From Hyphomicrobium sp. D-2 (GTDB lineage: Bacteria; Pseudomonadota; Alphaproteobacteria; Rhizobiales; Hyphomicrobiaceae), in assembly GCF_029872155.1 (NCBI RefSeq), contig NZ_JARXLA010000002.1, forward strand, positions 248,001 through 312,000: a DNA stretch of 64,000 bases, written 5' to 3'. The notes under the pieces were generated by a model. It did no database searches, was not told where the DNA came from, and saw only the letters and a program-made list of their open reading frames with translations. Shown piece after piece: positions 16,805 to 24,630 of the stretch (its first letter is position 1; the number at the start of each line of letters is the position of its first letter). The position numbers were made by a program, and so were the translations under genes.

Positions 16805-17371
16805 TCACCACAATGAGCGCCAGTGAGCTCGCCTATACGGCGCCAGCATCGCCTCGACTTCTGTCATCTGTGCGGGTGAAGCGTTTTCTGCGGATAAAAC
16901 GCAATACCAAGCACTCACGTCACGTAAGCAGCCTCGTAGGTCAGCCACGGCGGATAACCCCCACGACATGTGCCATACAAACATTAGAGATGCCGCAATC
17001 GCGAATGCGGTTGGGCCTCGATGGACAGGGCGACGCCAGGAGCAAGTTGGTTTTACCGACTTCGGCATAGATGCCTGCACCCGCACCGCCAAATATATGC
17101 CCGAGGCCCACAGTGCTGCCATTCCGAATGATGTCGCCATCGTCAGAAAGATGACGCGTGGAAAAGGCATCGTCCAAAGCTGGCTACCCGCCGCTAACCC
17201 AGCGACGGCAATAGCGCCAAGAGCAGCGATGAAAAGCTTCCAAAGATCTCCGGTGAAGGAAAGGCTGCTGCTCTCTTGAGCGATATGAGGTGCCTCTTGC
17301 GGCGACTTCTGAGCGAAATTTTTCATCGCGCCATCGTTCACGAACTTGGCGCTAGGGCCATGGCCGGTCAT
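16805..17371 (-). CDS. Hypothetical inner-membrane protein
   Basis: 188 residues with three probable membrane helices, around residues 45-65 (LFIAALGAIAVAGLAAGSQL), 72-95 (VIFLTMATSFGMAALWASGI) and 120-140 (AFAIAASLMFVWHMSWGL). The C-terminal soluble part has a Cys pair (LRGCLRDVSAWYCVL). Start taken at ATG 17371; ATG at 17326 (MKNFAQ) is an alternative. Not recognised. A membrane accessory protein in a phage-like element could act in superinfection exclusion, but this is a guess. Confidence 0.5.
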   Translation of the reverse strand: MTGHGPSAKFVNDGAMKNFAQKSPQEAPHIAQESSSLSFTGDLWKLFIAALGAIAVAGLAAGSQLWTMPFPRVIFLTMATSFGMAALWASGIYLAVRVQASMPKSVKPTCSWRRPVHRGPTAFAIAASLMFVWHMSWGLSAVADLRGCLRDVSAWYCVLSAENASPAQMTEVEAMLAPYRRAHWRSLW

Positions 17372-17501
17372 TTCAATGTTGTGGAAAGATTTTCACTCTG
17401 TCGCGTCATCCACAGTTTGAGTCTGGCTTCAGGTTGCGTGCATCTCTCTGGCGACTGACCTTCTCACTGATATTTCGATTCTGAGAATATTTGAGGTCGC
17501 G

Positions 17502-18107
17502 ATGAACCGAATTGCTGCATTGGCAGCCACCGTTTTTCTTGGCGGATGCGCTGGCTTGGCTGACGGAACCGACGCATTAGTCGGCATCGGCAGCATTTCC
17601 GCCGAGAAGTCCACTTTTAGTGGCGCTTACGAAGTGCGAATGCAGCCTGCATGGGTTTACGGCGGCGATTTCTTCGGTGTTTCGATGGTAAAGCTTGGCG
17701 CGTCCTGGACCGCTGAAAATGCTGAAACGGTTTATCTTGTGATGATGGTGAACAGCTCCACACAGAGCTCCCTCGTTTACGCTGGACTGGAAGGACTGCA
17801 GATCAACTTAAACGGTCAGATCCATTCGTTTAAGGCGGGCGCAGGGACCTCCATGAGCAGCAGTCCTTACAATACCGTGACACGACAGATATACACGCAG
17901 AGTAAGAACGCGGTTGCCGTTCCTCTCAGCTTGGTGCGTGAGATGGTAAGTTCGGAACACTGCAAAATTCGCTTTATCACCAGCGCGGGGTATCAAGAAG
18001 CTGACTTCTCCATTGAGCGGTCAGAGGCTGGTGGGGCTGGTGCGCGGCATTACATGCGCGAATTTCTTCAAAAGATTGATGCTGTGTCGAGTGGCGCGCA
18101 AGCGTAG
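17502..18107 (+). CDS. Hypothetical lipoprotein
   Basis: 201 residues with a clear type II signal: MNRIAALAATVFLGGCAGLA, lipobox LGGC, cleavage before Cys16. The remaining domain is predicted to be beta-rich (VYLVMMVNSSTQSSLVYAGL). ATG 17502 follows TTTGAGGTCGCG. It is a single gene transcribed against its neighbours, a morphogenetic-cargo (moron) arrangement. An envelope lipoprotein in a mobile element may alter the host surface; the function is unknown. Confidence 0.7.
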   Translation: MNRIAALAATVFLGGCAGLADGTDALVGIGSISAEKSTFSGAYEVRMQPAWVYGGDFFGVSMVKLGASWTAENAETVYLVMMVNSSTQSSLVYAGLEGLQINLNGQIHSFKAGAGTSMSSSPYNTVTRQIYTQSKNAVAVPLSLVREMVSSEHCKIRFITSAGYQEADFSIERSEAGGAGARHYMREFLQKIDAVSSGAQA

Positions 18108-18114
18108 CCTGTTT

Positions 18115-18375
18115 TTATATTCTTGCCCGGAACCTCAGTCCACACACCCAGATATCGCCACCAACATCGTCGGCATCGCATCGCAGTTTCAGCGCGCCGA
18201 TGATTTCGCGAAGCTGCTGGCCTAGCTGGTCCGCTGGCAGCCCTTCAACCTGCTGGCGGCTGCACCAACCGGGATAGAGGCTGTGGATCTTGCGCAGCGA
18301 CACGGCAGCACCCGGCACGCTTGGCGCAATGGTGCTGTTGAGAAAAGCGGAGACGTGTTCGCGGGCATCAGTCAT
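18115..18375 (-). CDS. Hypothetical third gene of the partition operon
   Basis: 86 residues; ATG 18375 overlaps the stop of the RHH gene upstream (TCAT on the plus strand). Mixed helical, with VSLRKIHSLYPGWCSRQQVE. Co-transcribed with the parA-like and RHH genes. Not recognised; perhaps an accessory of the same module. Confidence 0.6.
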   Translation of the reverse strand: MTDAREHVSAFLNSTIAPSVPGAAVSLRKIHSLYPGWCSRQQVEGLPADQLGQQLREIIGALKLRCDADDVGGDIWVCGLRFRARI

Positions 18376-18653
18376 TTGATGCCTTTCGTCTTGGCAGCCT
18401 TTTCGATGAGCTGCTCCAGCAGATCGGCTTGGGAAATGCCCTCAGCCTCACACAGTGCCTTGGCGAGATCGGATACCGATTTGCGCACGCGGGTGTTCAA
18501 CGGGGTGTTGCGGGTTTCCCGTTTCTTCCGCCGCCGGTCGTTGACCGCCATTCCCGCCCGCCGTTCGGCGCGCGCGCGGCGTTCGACGTTGGCGTGACTT
18601 CCGAAAGCACCCAGCAGCGCCTTGAAGTTCTGATCGTCGGCATCTTGCGTCAT
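18372..18653 (-). CDS. RHH protein, probable ParG/ParB-like partner of ParA
   Basis: 93 residues from ATG 18653, overlapping the ParA stop as ATGA. A disordered, basic N-terminus (about residues 1-50, Arg/Lys-rich) is followed by NTPLNTRVRKSVSDLAKALC and EGISQADLLEQLIEKAA, which match a ribbon-helix-helix DNA-binding domain. ParF-type systems pair a small ParA with such an RHH centromere-binding protein, so this is the likely centromere and operator binder. It fits the repeated GCTAGC sites upstream of parA. Confidence 0.7.
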   Translation of the reverse strand: MTQDADDQNFKALLGAFGSHANVERRARAERRAGMAVNDRRRKKRETRNTPLNTRVRKSVSDLAKALCEAEGISQADLLEQLIEKAAKTKGIK

Positions 18654-19282
18654 TGGCGGCCGCCTTTCTCCAGGGCAGCCTTCACCTCGGACCACAGCGC
18701 GTCGATTTCTTCAGCCGCGCGCTTGTCGCTGCCTTCCGCGCCGGTCTTTCCCGCTGCCATGGCGACCATGAATGCAGAGCGATGCGCCACCACAGCGCCA
18801 GCAACCGGCACGCCAGCGCCTTCCAAGTATTCCCGCGCCGATGATAGCCCTTTCCATCGGGTATCGACGTCATTGAAGACACAGAGGTATGGCCGCCCGG
18901 CCTCAGCAGCGAGCTGCACCGCGCCTTCGCTGCCGATTAGATCCAGCGCGCCAGGCCGGAGAGGGATGACCGACAGATCGGCGGTCGCAATGGCATCAGC
19001 AACCGCGGGCACGAATGCCGGCGGGGTGTCGAAGATCACAAGGTCAGGGGCTTCGGTCTGGTGCAGCGCCTCGATGGCATCGCTTGCCAGATCGGCATTG
19101 TGGAAGAGCGCCAGCCCAGTCCGATCCGCCCGGCGGCCAAACCAGTCGGCAAGGCTTTCCTGCGGGTCGAGGTCCACCAGCGCCACCCGCAGACCGTCCT
19201 GTGCGGCACGGACTGCAAGCGCTGCCGCTAGCGTGGATTTTCCGACGCCGCCTTTTAGGGATGCAAGCGCAATTGCTTTCAT
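18650..19282 (-). CDS. parA: ParA-family partition ATPase (small ParF type)
   Basis: 210 residues. Deviant Walker A LKGGVGKST at residues 9-17, Walker A' VALVDLDPQESLADWFGRR, and Walker B LVIFDTPPA. The short length and absent N-terminal HTH match ParF/ParA type Ib. It drives segregation of extrachromosomal DNA with an RHH partner. Its presence next to replication genes implies that the element has a replicating, partitioned phase outside the chromosome. It heads a three-gene leftward operon with repeated operator sequences just upstream. Confidence 0.88.
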   Translation of the reverse strand: MKAIALASLKGGVGKSTLAAALAVRAAQDGLRVALVDLDPQESLADWFGRRADRTGLALFHNADLASDAIEALHQTEAPDLVIFDTPPAFVPAVADAIATADLSVIPLRPGALDLIGSEGAVQLAAEAGRPYLCVFNDVDTRWKGLSSAREYLEGAGVPVAGAVVAHRSAFMVAMAAGKTGAEGSDKRAAEEIDALWSEVKAALEKGGRQ

Positions 19283-19284
19283 GT

Positions 19285-19330
19285 GCTAGCGCTCCAATGT
19301 TGCTAGCAACAAGATAGCGCTTTCGCTAGC
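19285..19330. promoter_or_regulatory. Repeated GCTAGC sites: partition operator / parS candidate
   Basis: The palindrome GCTAGC occurs at 19285, 19302 and 19325, and AGCGCT at 19288 and 19316, all within 46 bp directly upstream of the parA start. Such clustered short palindromes before a parF-type operon usually bind the RHH partner for autorepression and can serve as the centromere. Confidence 0.65.
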
Positions 19331-19376
19331 GGACAACAAGCGCAAGCAGGTGATTCGTCAGAACAGACGCCCGGAA

Positions 19377-19412
19377 GGATACCCACCCGGTGGGTAGCCC
19401 CGGAAATCGGGG
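19377..19412. repeat. Hairpin pair related to the first array hairpin
   Basis: TACCCAC-CCG-GTGGGTA (19380-19396), flanked by GG/CC, is followed by CCCCG-GAAAT-CGGGG (19398-19412). The first hairpin is the reverse complement of the one at 14233-14254 apart from one compensated pair (T-A there, C-G here) and one bulged base. Base-pair compensation between the two copies suggests that structure is kept. It lies between the parA promoter and attR. Confidence 0.6.
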
Positions 19413-19528
19413 TTCAGACGATGCTGGTTGAAGATTGTCGGCTGGCGTGGCTTTCGAGACTCACTAGGCTTTTTGTTACCCCAGTCGTTACCCTGGGGCC
19501 GTTCGAAAGCCCAATGAAACCAGCTAAG

Positions 19529-19576
19529 TATTGGCGATCCCGGCAGGATTCGAACCTGCGACCCTCTGCTTAGAAG
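19529..19576. repeat. attR within tRNA-Arg
   Basis: Second copy of the 48-bp attachment repeat (see 3289-3336). It now forms the functional 3' half of the tRNA gene, so integration preserved tRNA function. Confidence 0.9.
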
Positions 19577-19608
19577 GCAGATGCTCTATCCAACTGAGCT
19601 ACGGGACC
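19532..19608 (-). tRNA. tRNA-Arg (anticodon UCU)
   Basis: The reverse complement folds as a 77-nt cloverleaf. Acceptor GGTCCCG pairs with CGGGATC (one G-U), the D-arm starts with AGCTCAG, the anticodon loop is CTTCTAA with anticodon TCT, the T-arm is GCAGG-TTCGAAT-CCTGC, and CCA is encoded. It reads AGA. The integration target of the element. Confidence 0.97.
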
Positions 19609-19742
19609 ATGCCTGAGCGCCCTTATAGCGCCTGCGGCGGCGTCTGAAAGCCCGTTCTGATTGTCGCGGCCGGATTGTTTGCCCTTGGCGATGCGTTGCA
19701 GACCGGAACGTGAAGCATTGATGGCTGCGGATTGATAAAGCG

Positions 19743-19813
19743 TTCACCTCGCAGGATTCAAGCCTGCGACCCCTGCTTGGAAGGCAGGTGCCTGCTCTGT
19801 CCTGGGTGCCGAA
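19743..19813 (-). pseudogene. Degenerate tRNA-like sequence
   Basis: The reverse complement contains CCTGCCTTCCAAGCAGG (an anticodon arm with TCC, Gly-like) followed by a T-arm-like TCGCAGG-CTTGAAT-CCTGCGA, but the T-loop has TTGAAT instead of TTCGAAT and the acceptor ends pair poorly. It looks like a decayed tRNA or att-site relic 135 bp from the intact tRNA-Arg. Confidence 0.55.
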
Positions 19814-20134
19814 GCCGAGCACCTGCCGAATGTCAGGGTGTCAAGCGACACCTGCCGCAAGGCCGCGATCGCATGGCGCACAGCTTCGATACGCTGCATA
19901 CGCCATAGCGACGGATGATAGCTTTCCTATTCCAGAAGGCTGCTGGCGCGCTGCCCAATACGATGCATTCCGGCAACAAGCGCCGTGCTGACGCATCTGC
20001 GTATCCTGTGCGCAATGGGTGGGAAATCGGTGTGTGGTTTGAGAACTCAAATACTACATCTAGTGGTTGGGGCGAGAATCGGGCCTTATGGGTGCGTCAC
20101 GGGTCGCCGAGCCAAAACACTCGGCGCTAAGAGG
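19814..20134. other. Intergenic stretch before the riboswitch
   Basis: No convincing gene on either strand. A short hairpin GGTGTC-AAGC-GACACC lies at about 19838-19853. The nrd promoter should be near the right end, close to the riboswitch. Confidence 0.35.
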
Positions 20135-20300
20135 GAATTCGGTGCGCTGTCCTCGCTAGAGGCAACGGCAATTCCGGAGCTGCCCCCGCAACTGTAAGCG
20201 GCGAGCTGTCTGTCGATCATGGTCACTGATGCAAATGCGCATCGGGAAGGCCAGACAGACGGTGTTGAACCGCGAGCCAGGAGACCTGCCTGCGACACCG
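20135..20300 (+). ncRNA. Cobalamin riboswitch upstream of nrdAB
   Basis: It shows the conserved blocks in order: CCGGAGCTGCCCCCGCAACT, GTAAGCG, GTCACTGAT, CGGGAAGGC, and the B12 box GAGCCAGGAGACCTGCC (20274-20290), with CGGTG/CACCG able to close the aptamer. Arms such as CTGTCTG/CAGACAG pair. It precedes a B12-independent ribonucleotide reductase; in other bacteria this arrangement shuts the oxygen-dependent enzyme down when cobalamin allows a class II enzyme to work. Confidence 0.92.
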
Positions 20301-20395
20301 TTTTTCACGTCCGCGGGCGGGGTGTCCCGGTGGGTGGTGTTCGTTGCTGCCTGCATTTCTGCGGCGGCCTGAACCCGTGTTCCCATTCGGCCCAG

Positions 20396-20416
20396 CCCCC
20401 TTAATCGATGCAGGGG
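20396..20416 (+). promoter_or_regulatory. Hairpin covering the nrdA ribosome-binding site
   Basis: CCCCT (20397-20401) pairs with AGGGG (20412-20416), the Shine-Dalgarno eight bases before ATG 20424. It could be the translational output of the cobalamin riboswitch. An additional pairing ACGGTGT (20259) with ACACCGT plus TTTTT (20295-20305) overlaps the aptamer and could terminate transcription. The choice cannot be made by eye. Confidence 0.5.
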
Positions 20417-20423
20417 TTCGCCG

Positions 20424-23291
20424 ATGTCCATCACAATCGAAGCACGCCGTTCCGAAGCGGATTTCACGCCCGCTGCCGAGCGTACGAAAAGTGCGGCCAC
20501 ACAAACCTATCAGGTCATTCGCCGCAACGGTTCCGTCACGCCATTCGACGGCACCAAGATTGCGGTTGCGCTGACCAAGGCGTTTCTTGCGGTTGAGGGC
20601 AATCGCGCGGCGGCTTCGCGCCGTGTGCATGAGATCGTCGAGCAGCTCAGCGAGCAGATCACATCGTCGCTGACGCGCCGTCAGGACCGCGGCCGCACGT
20701 TCCACATTGAAGAGATTCAGGATCAGGTCGAGCTGGCACTGATGCGCGGCGAGCACCACAAGGTTGCGCGCGCTTATGTGCTGTATCGCGAGAAGCGTGC
20801 CCGCGAACGCGCCGAGGCGGAGCAGGTGACAGCCGTTGAGGCGCCGAAGATCAACGTGCGCGCGCCGGATGGCAGCATTGCGCCGCTGGACGACAAGCGC
20901 TTGCAGAGCGTTGTTGTCGAGGCGTGTGCAGGGCTGGCGGATGTTTCCGCAGAACCGATCCTGACCGAAACATTCCGCAACATCTATGACGGCATCACGG
21001 CGTCGGAACTGATGCTGGCGCCGATCCTGGCTGCCCGCACGCTGATCGAAACCGAACCGAACTACACCTACGTCAGTGCGCGCCTGCTGATGGACAAGCT
21101 GCGTCAGGAAGCACTGTCGTTCGTGCATGGCGGCTACGAGCAGGCGACGCAGGCGGAAATGGAAACCCGCTATGCGGAGTATTTTCCGGCCTACATCGCG
21201 AAGGGCGTGGAAGTTGGTCTGCTCGATCCGGAGCTGCAGCGTTTCGACATCAAGCGCATCGCCAATGCACTGCGCGCCGACCGAGATATGAAGTTCCAGT
21301 TCCTCGGCCTGCAGACACTCTATGATCGTTACTTCCTGCATACACGCGGTGTTCGCTTCGAGCTGCCGCAGGCGTTCTTCATGCGTGTGGCGATGGGCCT
21401 TGCGGTGCGCGAGATCGACCGAGAAACCAAGGCAATCGAGTTCTACGATCTTCTGTCGTCGTTCGATTTCATGTGCTCGACGCCGACGCTGTTCAATGCC
21501 GGCACGCCGCGTCCGCAGCTTTCATCGTGCTTCCTCACCACCGTGTCCGACGATCTCGACGGCATCTTCAAGGCGGTGAAAGACAACGCGCTGCTGGCAA
21601 AATATTCCGGCGGCCTCGGCAACGACTGGACTCGTGTGCGCGGGCTTGGTGCACACATCAAGGGCACCAACGGCGAGAGCCAGGGCATCGTGCCGTTTCT
21701 GAAGGTGGCGAACGATACTGCCATCGCGGTCAACCAGGGCGGCAAGCGCAAGGGTGCGGTGTGCGCGTATCTTGAGACGTGGCACATCGACATCGAGGAA
21801 TATCTCGACCTGCGCAAGAACACCGGCGATGACCGGCGCCGCACGCACGACATGAACACGGCGAACTGGGTGCCTGATCTGTTCATGCAGCGCGTGGCCG
21901 AGGACGGCCAGTGGACGCTGTTCTCGCCCGACGAAGTTCCGGATCTGCACGATCTTTACGGCCGGGCATTTGCTGAGCGCTATCAGCACTACGAGCAGAT
22001 GGCCGAGCGTATGGAGCTGAAGATTGCCCGCCGCGTGCGCGCGGTCGATCTGTGGCGCCGCATGCTGACGATGCTGTTCGAGACCGGCCACCCGTGGGTG
22101 ACGTTTAAAGACCCATGCAACCTGCGCTCGCCGCAGCAGCATTGCGGCGTGGTGCATTCGTCAAACCTGTGCACCGAGATCACGCTGAACACATCGGATA
22201 ACGAGGTTGCGGTTTGCAATCTTGGTTCGATCAACCTTGCTCAGCACATCACCGAGAAGGGCCTCGACCGTGCCCGTCTGGCGCGCACCGTGAAGACGGC
22301 GATGCGGATGCTGGATAACGTGATCGACATCAACTTCTACACGATCCCGGAAGCGCGGCGCTCGAACCTGCGTCACCGTCCGGTCGGCATGGGGTTGATG
22401 GGCTATCAGGACGCGCTGCAAATCCTGCGCATTCCGGTTTCTTCAGACGCAGCGGTCGCATTTGCCGACGAGAGCATGGAGGCGATCAGCTACGAAGCTA
22501 TCTCGGCGTCGGCTGATCTTGCCGAAGAGCGCGGGCGGTATGCTTCGTATGACGGATCGCTGTGGAGCCGTGGCATCCTGCCGATAGATTCCATCGCCCT
22601 GCTTGCGGAAGCCCGCGGCGAATATCTGCGGATGGATACGTCATCGACGCTCGATTGGGATGCCCTGCGCGAACGGGTGCTTGCTGTCGGCATGCGCAAC
22701 TCGAATGTGCTGGCGATTGCGCCGACGGCGACCATCTCGAACATCTGCGGTGTGGCGCAGTCGATCGAGCCGGCATTCCGCAATCTCTACGTCAAGGCCA
22801 ACATGTCGGGCGATTTCACGGTGGTGAATCCCTATCTCGTCGCCGACCTGAAGGCGCGCGGCCTGTGGGACGAGGTGATGATCTCCGACCTCAAATATTT
22901 CGATGGTTCTTTGGGCTCCATCGACCGTGTGCCAAACGATTTGAAGGCGCTTTATGCCACCGCGTTCGAGATCGATGCGCACTGGCTGGTAGATGCAGCA
23001 TCGCGACGCCAGAAGTGGATCGATCAGGCGCAGTCGCTCAACCTTTACATCGCCGCACCGAACGGCCGTGCGCTGGACGCGCTGTACAAGCTGGCGTGGG
23101 AGCGCGGCTTGAAGACGACCTATTACCTGCGCTCGCAGTCCGCGACGCACGTTGAGAAGTCGACGCTGAAAGGCACGGACGGCAAGCTCAACGCGGTATC
23201 GAGCGGTGGCGGCATGCTGTCTGCGCCGGAAGAAGCGATGAGCGGCAGATCGTGCTCGATTGACGATCCGACCTGCGAAGCCTGCCAGTAA
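20424..23291 (+). CDS. nrdA: Class I ribonucleotide reductase, large (alpha) subunit
   Basis: 955 residues; reduces ribonucleoside diphosphates together with NrdB. Two ATP-cone-like regulatory domains occupy about residues 28-130 (YQVIRRNGSVTPFDGTKIAV) and 140-235 (INVRAPDGSIAPLDDKRLQS). The catalytic barrel has LSSCFLTT (near residue 370), the N-x-C-x-E active-site motif in NLCTEITLNT (near 582) and VCNLGSINL. The C-terminal tail SIDDPTCEACQ carries the Cys-x2-Cys pair that reloads the active site. Longer than E. coli NrdA because of the extra cone; multiple cones are common in class Ic partners. Preceded by the cobalamin riboswitch. Confidence 0.95.
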   Translation: MSITIEARRSEADFTPAAERTKSAATQTYQVIRRNGSVTPFDGTKIAVALTKAFLAVEGNRAAASRRVHEIVEQLSEQITSSLTRRQDRGRTFHIEEIQDQVELALMRGEHHKVARAYVLYREKRARERAEAEQVTAVEAPKINVRAPDGSIAPLDDKRLQSVVVEACAGLADVSAEPILTETFRNIYDGITASELMLAPILAARTLIETEPNYTYVSARLLMDKLRQEALSFVHGGYEQATQAEMETRYAEYFPAYIAKGVEVGLLDPELQRFDIKRIANALRADRDMKFQFLGLQTLYDRYFLHTRGVRFELPQAFFMRVAMGLAVREIDRETKAIEFYDLLSSFDFMCSTPTLFNAGTPRPQLSSCFLTTVSDDLDGIFKAVKDNALLAKYSGGLGNDWTRVRGLGAHIKGTNGESQGIVPFLKVANDTAIAVNQGGKRKGAVCAYLETWHIDIEEYLDLRKNTGDDRRRTHDMNTANWVPDLFMQRVAEDGQWTLFSPDEVPDLHDLYGRAFAERYQHYEQMAERMELKIARRVRAVDLWRRMLTMLFETGHPWVTFKDPCNLRSPQQHCGVVHSSNLCTEITLNTSDNEVAVCNLGSINLAQHITEKGLDRARLARTVKTAMRMLDNVIDINFYTIPEARRSNLRHRPVGMGLMGYQDALQILRIPVSSDAAVAFADESMEAISYEAISASADLAEERGRYASYDGSLWSRGILPIDSIALLAEARGEYLRMDTSSTLDWDALRERVLAVGMRNSNVLAIAPTATISNICGVAQSIEPAFRNLYVKANMSGDFTVVNPYLVADLKARGLWDEVMISDLKYFDGSLGSIDRVPNDLKALYATAFEIDAHWLVDAASRRQKWIDQAQSLNLYIAAPNGRALDALYKLAWERGLKTTYYLRSQSATHVEKSTLKGTDGKLNAVSSGGGMLSAPEEAMSGRSCSIDDPTCEACQ

Positions 23292-23425
23292 TTTCCGCGT
23301 AAGCGGACTGCTGAACTGAACGAAATGCCGGGGCGCTTTGTTGTGTTGCCCCGGTCCACCCCTTCTTGTGCCCCGTCTGTAGCGCGTCGGCACGAAGTAA
23401 CATTGTCGTACACGGAGAATACATC

Positions 23426-24562
23426 ATGCTCGACTGGTCGGAACTGACGCGCGGCCCCGCTGTAAACCCGCAGACCATTGCACCCGCCGCACCACCCGCT
23501 GTGGCCGATGCCGGAACGGGCCTCGGCTCGATTGACCGCACCGCGGGCCGCGTACGCGTCGACGACAAGGCGATGATCAACTCGCGCGCCGACGTCAATC
23601 AGTTGCTGCCGCTGAAGTATGTCTGGGCGTGGGAGAAGTATCTCGCCGCGTGCAACAACCACTGGATGCCGACAGAAGTTTCGATGCAGGCCGACATTGC
23701 GCTGTGGAAGTCGCGCGATGGACTGATGGAAGATGAGCGGCGCATGGTGAAGCGCAATCTCGGCTTCTTCGCTGCATCGGAAAGCCTGGTCGCCAACAAC
23801 ATCGTGCTGGCAATCTATCGCCATCTCACCAATCCGGAGTGCCGCCAGTATCTGTTGCGGCAGTCGTTTGAGGAGGCCGTGCACACGCACACATTCCAAT
23901 ACATCGTTGAAAGCCTCGGCCTCGATGAGGGTGAGCTGTTCAACATGTATCGCGAGGTGCCGTCAATTACCGACAAGGCGGCGTGGGCGCTGGCCTACAC
24001 GCAGCATCTCGATGATCCGAGTTTCCGCACCGGCACGCCCGAGGCTGATCAGGCATTTGTGCGCGATCTCATTGCGTTTTACGTCGTGTTCGAGGGCATG
24101 TGGTTCTACACCGGCTTTGCGCAGATCCTGTCGCTGGGCCGTCGCAACAAGATGGTGGGCATCGCGGAGCAGTATCAGTACATCCTGCGCGATGAGAGCA
24201 TTCACATGAATTTCGGCATCGACGTCATCAATCAGATCAAGGTGGAAAATCCGCACCTATGGACCAAGGCGTTCCAGGATGAAGTGCGCCAGATGATTGA
24301 GGACGCGGCGCGGCTTGAAGCTTCCTATGGCCGTGACACGATGCCGACTGGCCTGCTTGGGCTGAACGCAAACCTGTGCGAACAGTACATGCACTTCATC
24401 GCCAATCGCCGTTGCGCTCAGCTTGGCCTGAAGCCGGTATTTGCGGAGACGGAAAATCCGTTCCCGTGGATGTCTGAAGCTATGGATCTCAAGAAGGAGA
24501 AAAACTTCTTCGAGACGCGCGTCATTGAATACCAGAATGGCGGCGCGTTGAGCTGGGATTGA
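23426..24562 (+). CDS. nrdB: Ribonucleotide reductase small subunit, class Ic type
   Basis: 378 residues from ATG 23426 (GGAG upstream). Metal ligands: Glu119 (FFAASESL), Glu150 and His153 (EEAVHTHTF), Glu223 ([11 protein letters not shown]), Glu257 and His260 (RDESIHM). The first ligand is Glu rather than Asp, and the position of the radical Tyr is Phe157. Both are hallmarks of class Ic R2 as in Chlamydia, which uses a Mn(IV)/Fe(III) cofactor and no tyrosyl radical. The ligand spacing (31, 73, 34 residues) equals that of the chlamydial protein as I recall it. It lies 135 bp after nrdA, with a GC hairpin between, and ends at a terminator. Confidence 0.93.
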   Translation: MLDWSELTRGPAVNPQTIAPAAPPAVADAGTGLGSIDRTAGRVRVDDKAMINSRADVNQLLPLKYVWAWEKYLAACNNHWMPTEVSMQADIALWKSRDGLMEDERRMVKRNLGFFAASESLVANNIVLAIYRHLTNPECRQYLLRQSFEEAVHTHTFQYIVESLGLDEGELFNMYREVPSITDKAAWALAYTQHLDDPSFRTGTPEADQAFVRDLIAFYVVFEGMWFYTGFAQILSLGRRNKMVGIAEQYQYILRDESIHMNFGIDVINQIKVENPHLWTKAFQDEVRQMIEDAARLEASYGRDTMPTGLLGLNANLCEQYMHFIANRRCAQLGLKPVFAETENPFPWMSEAMDLKKEKNFFETRVIEYQNGGALSWD

Positions 24563-24630
24563 CCTTTCCGGCGACGCGACGGGGTGCGCGCTCGTCGCGC
24601 GATTGGCTCGCAGCTATCAGGAGCTTTACG

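Larger units (their letters stand above)
3289..19576. mobile_element. Integrated satellite-like / phage-plasmid-like element in tRNA-Arg
   Basis: A 16.3-kb unit bounded by 48-bp direct repeats (3289-3336 and 19529-19576) that match the 3' half of tRNA-Arg(UCU) with two mismatches. In order it carries integrase, AlpA-like protein, O-like initiator with internal iterons, possible helicase loader, SSB, terminase small-like and large subunits, two unknown genes, tape-measure protein, one unknown gene, a hairpin array, a minus-strand block of three small genes, RHH regulator plus partner, membrane protein, lipoprotein and a ParA/RHH operon. Portal, capsid, protease, tail tube, baseplate, holin and endolysin genes are not seen. 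Many genes overlap by ATGA or TAATG junctions and no frameshifts are evident, which argues against simple decay. Confidence 0.85.

Noticed and set aside
18429-19289. 286-codon plus-strand frame over the ParA operon
   Set aside because: Antisense to three overlapping genes with clear motifs; Ser/Ala/Arg-rich shadow composition.
3289-19576. Gene transfer agent cluster
   Set aside because: GTA clusters keep portal, capsid and tail genes in fixed order and lack an integrase, att sites and their own replication origin.
20223-21341. 372-codon minus-strand frame over nrdA
   Set aside because: Antisense to a well-supported gene and riboswitch; no start signal and the composition of a shadow frame.
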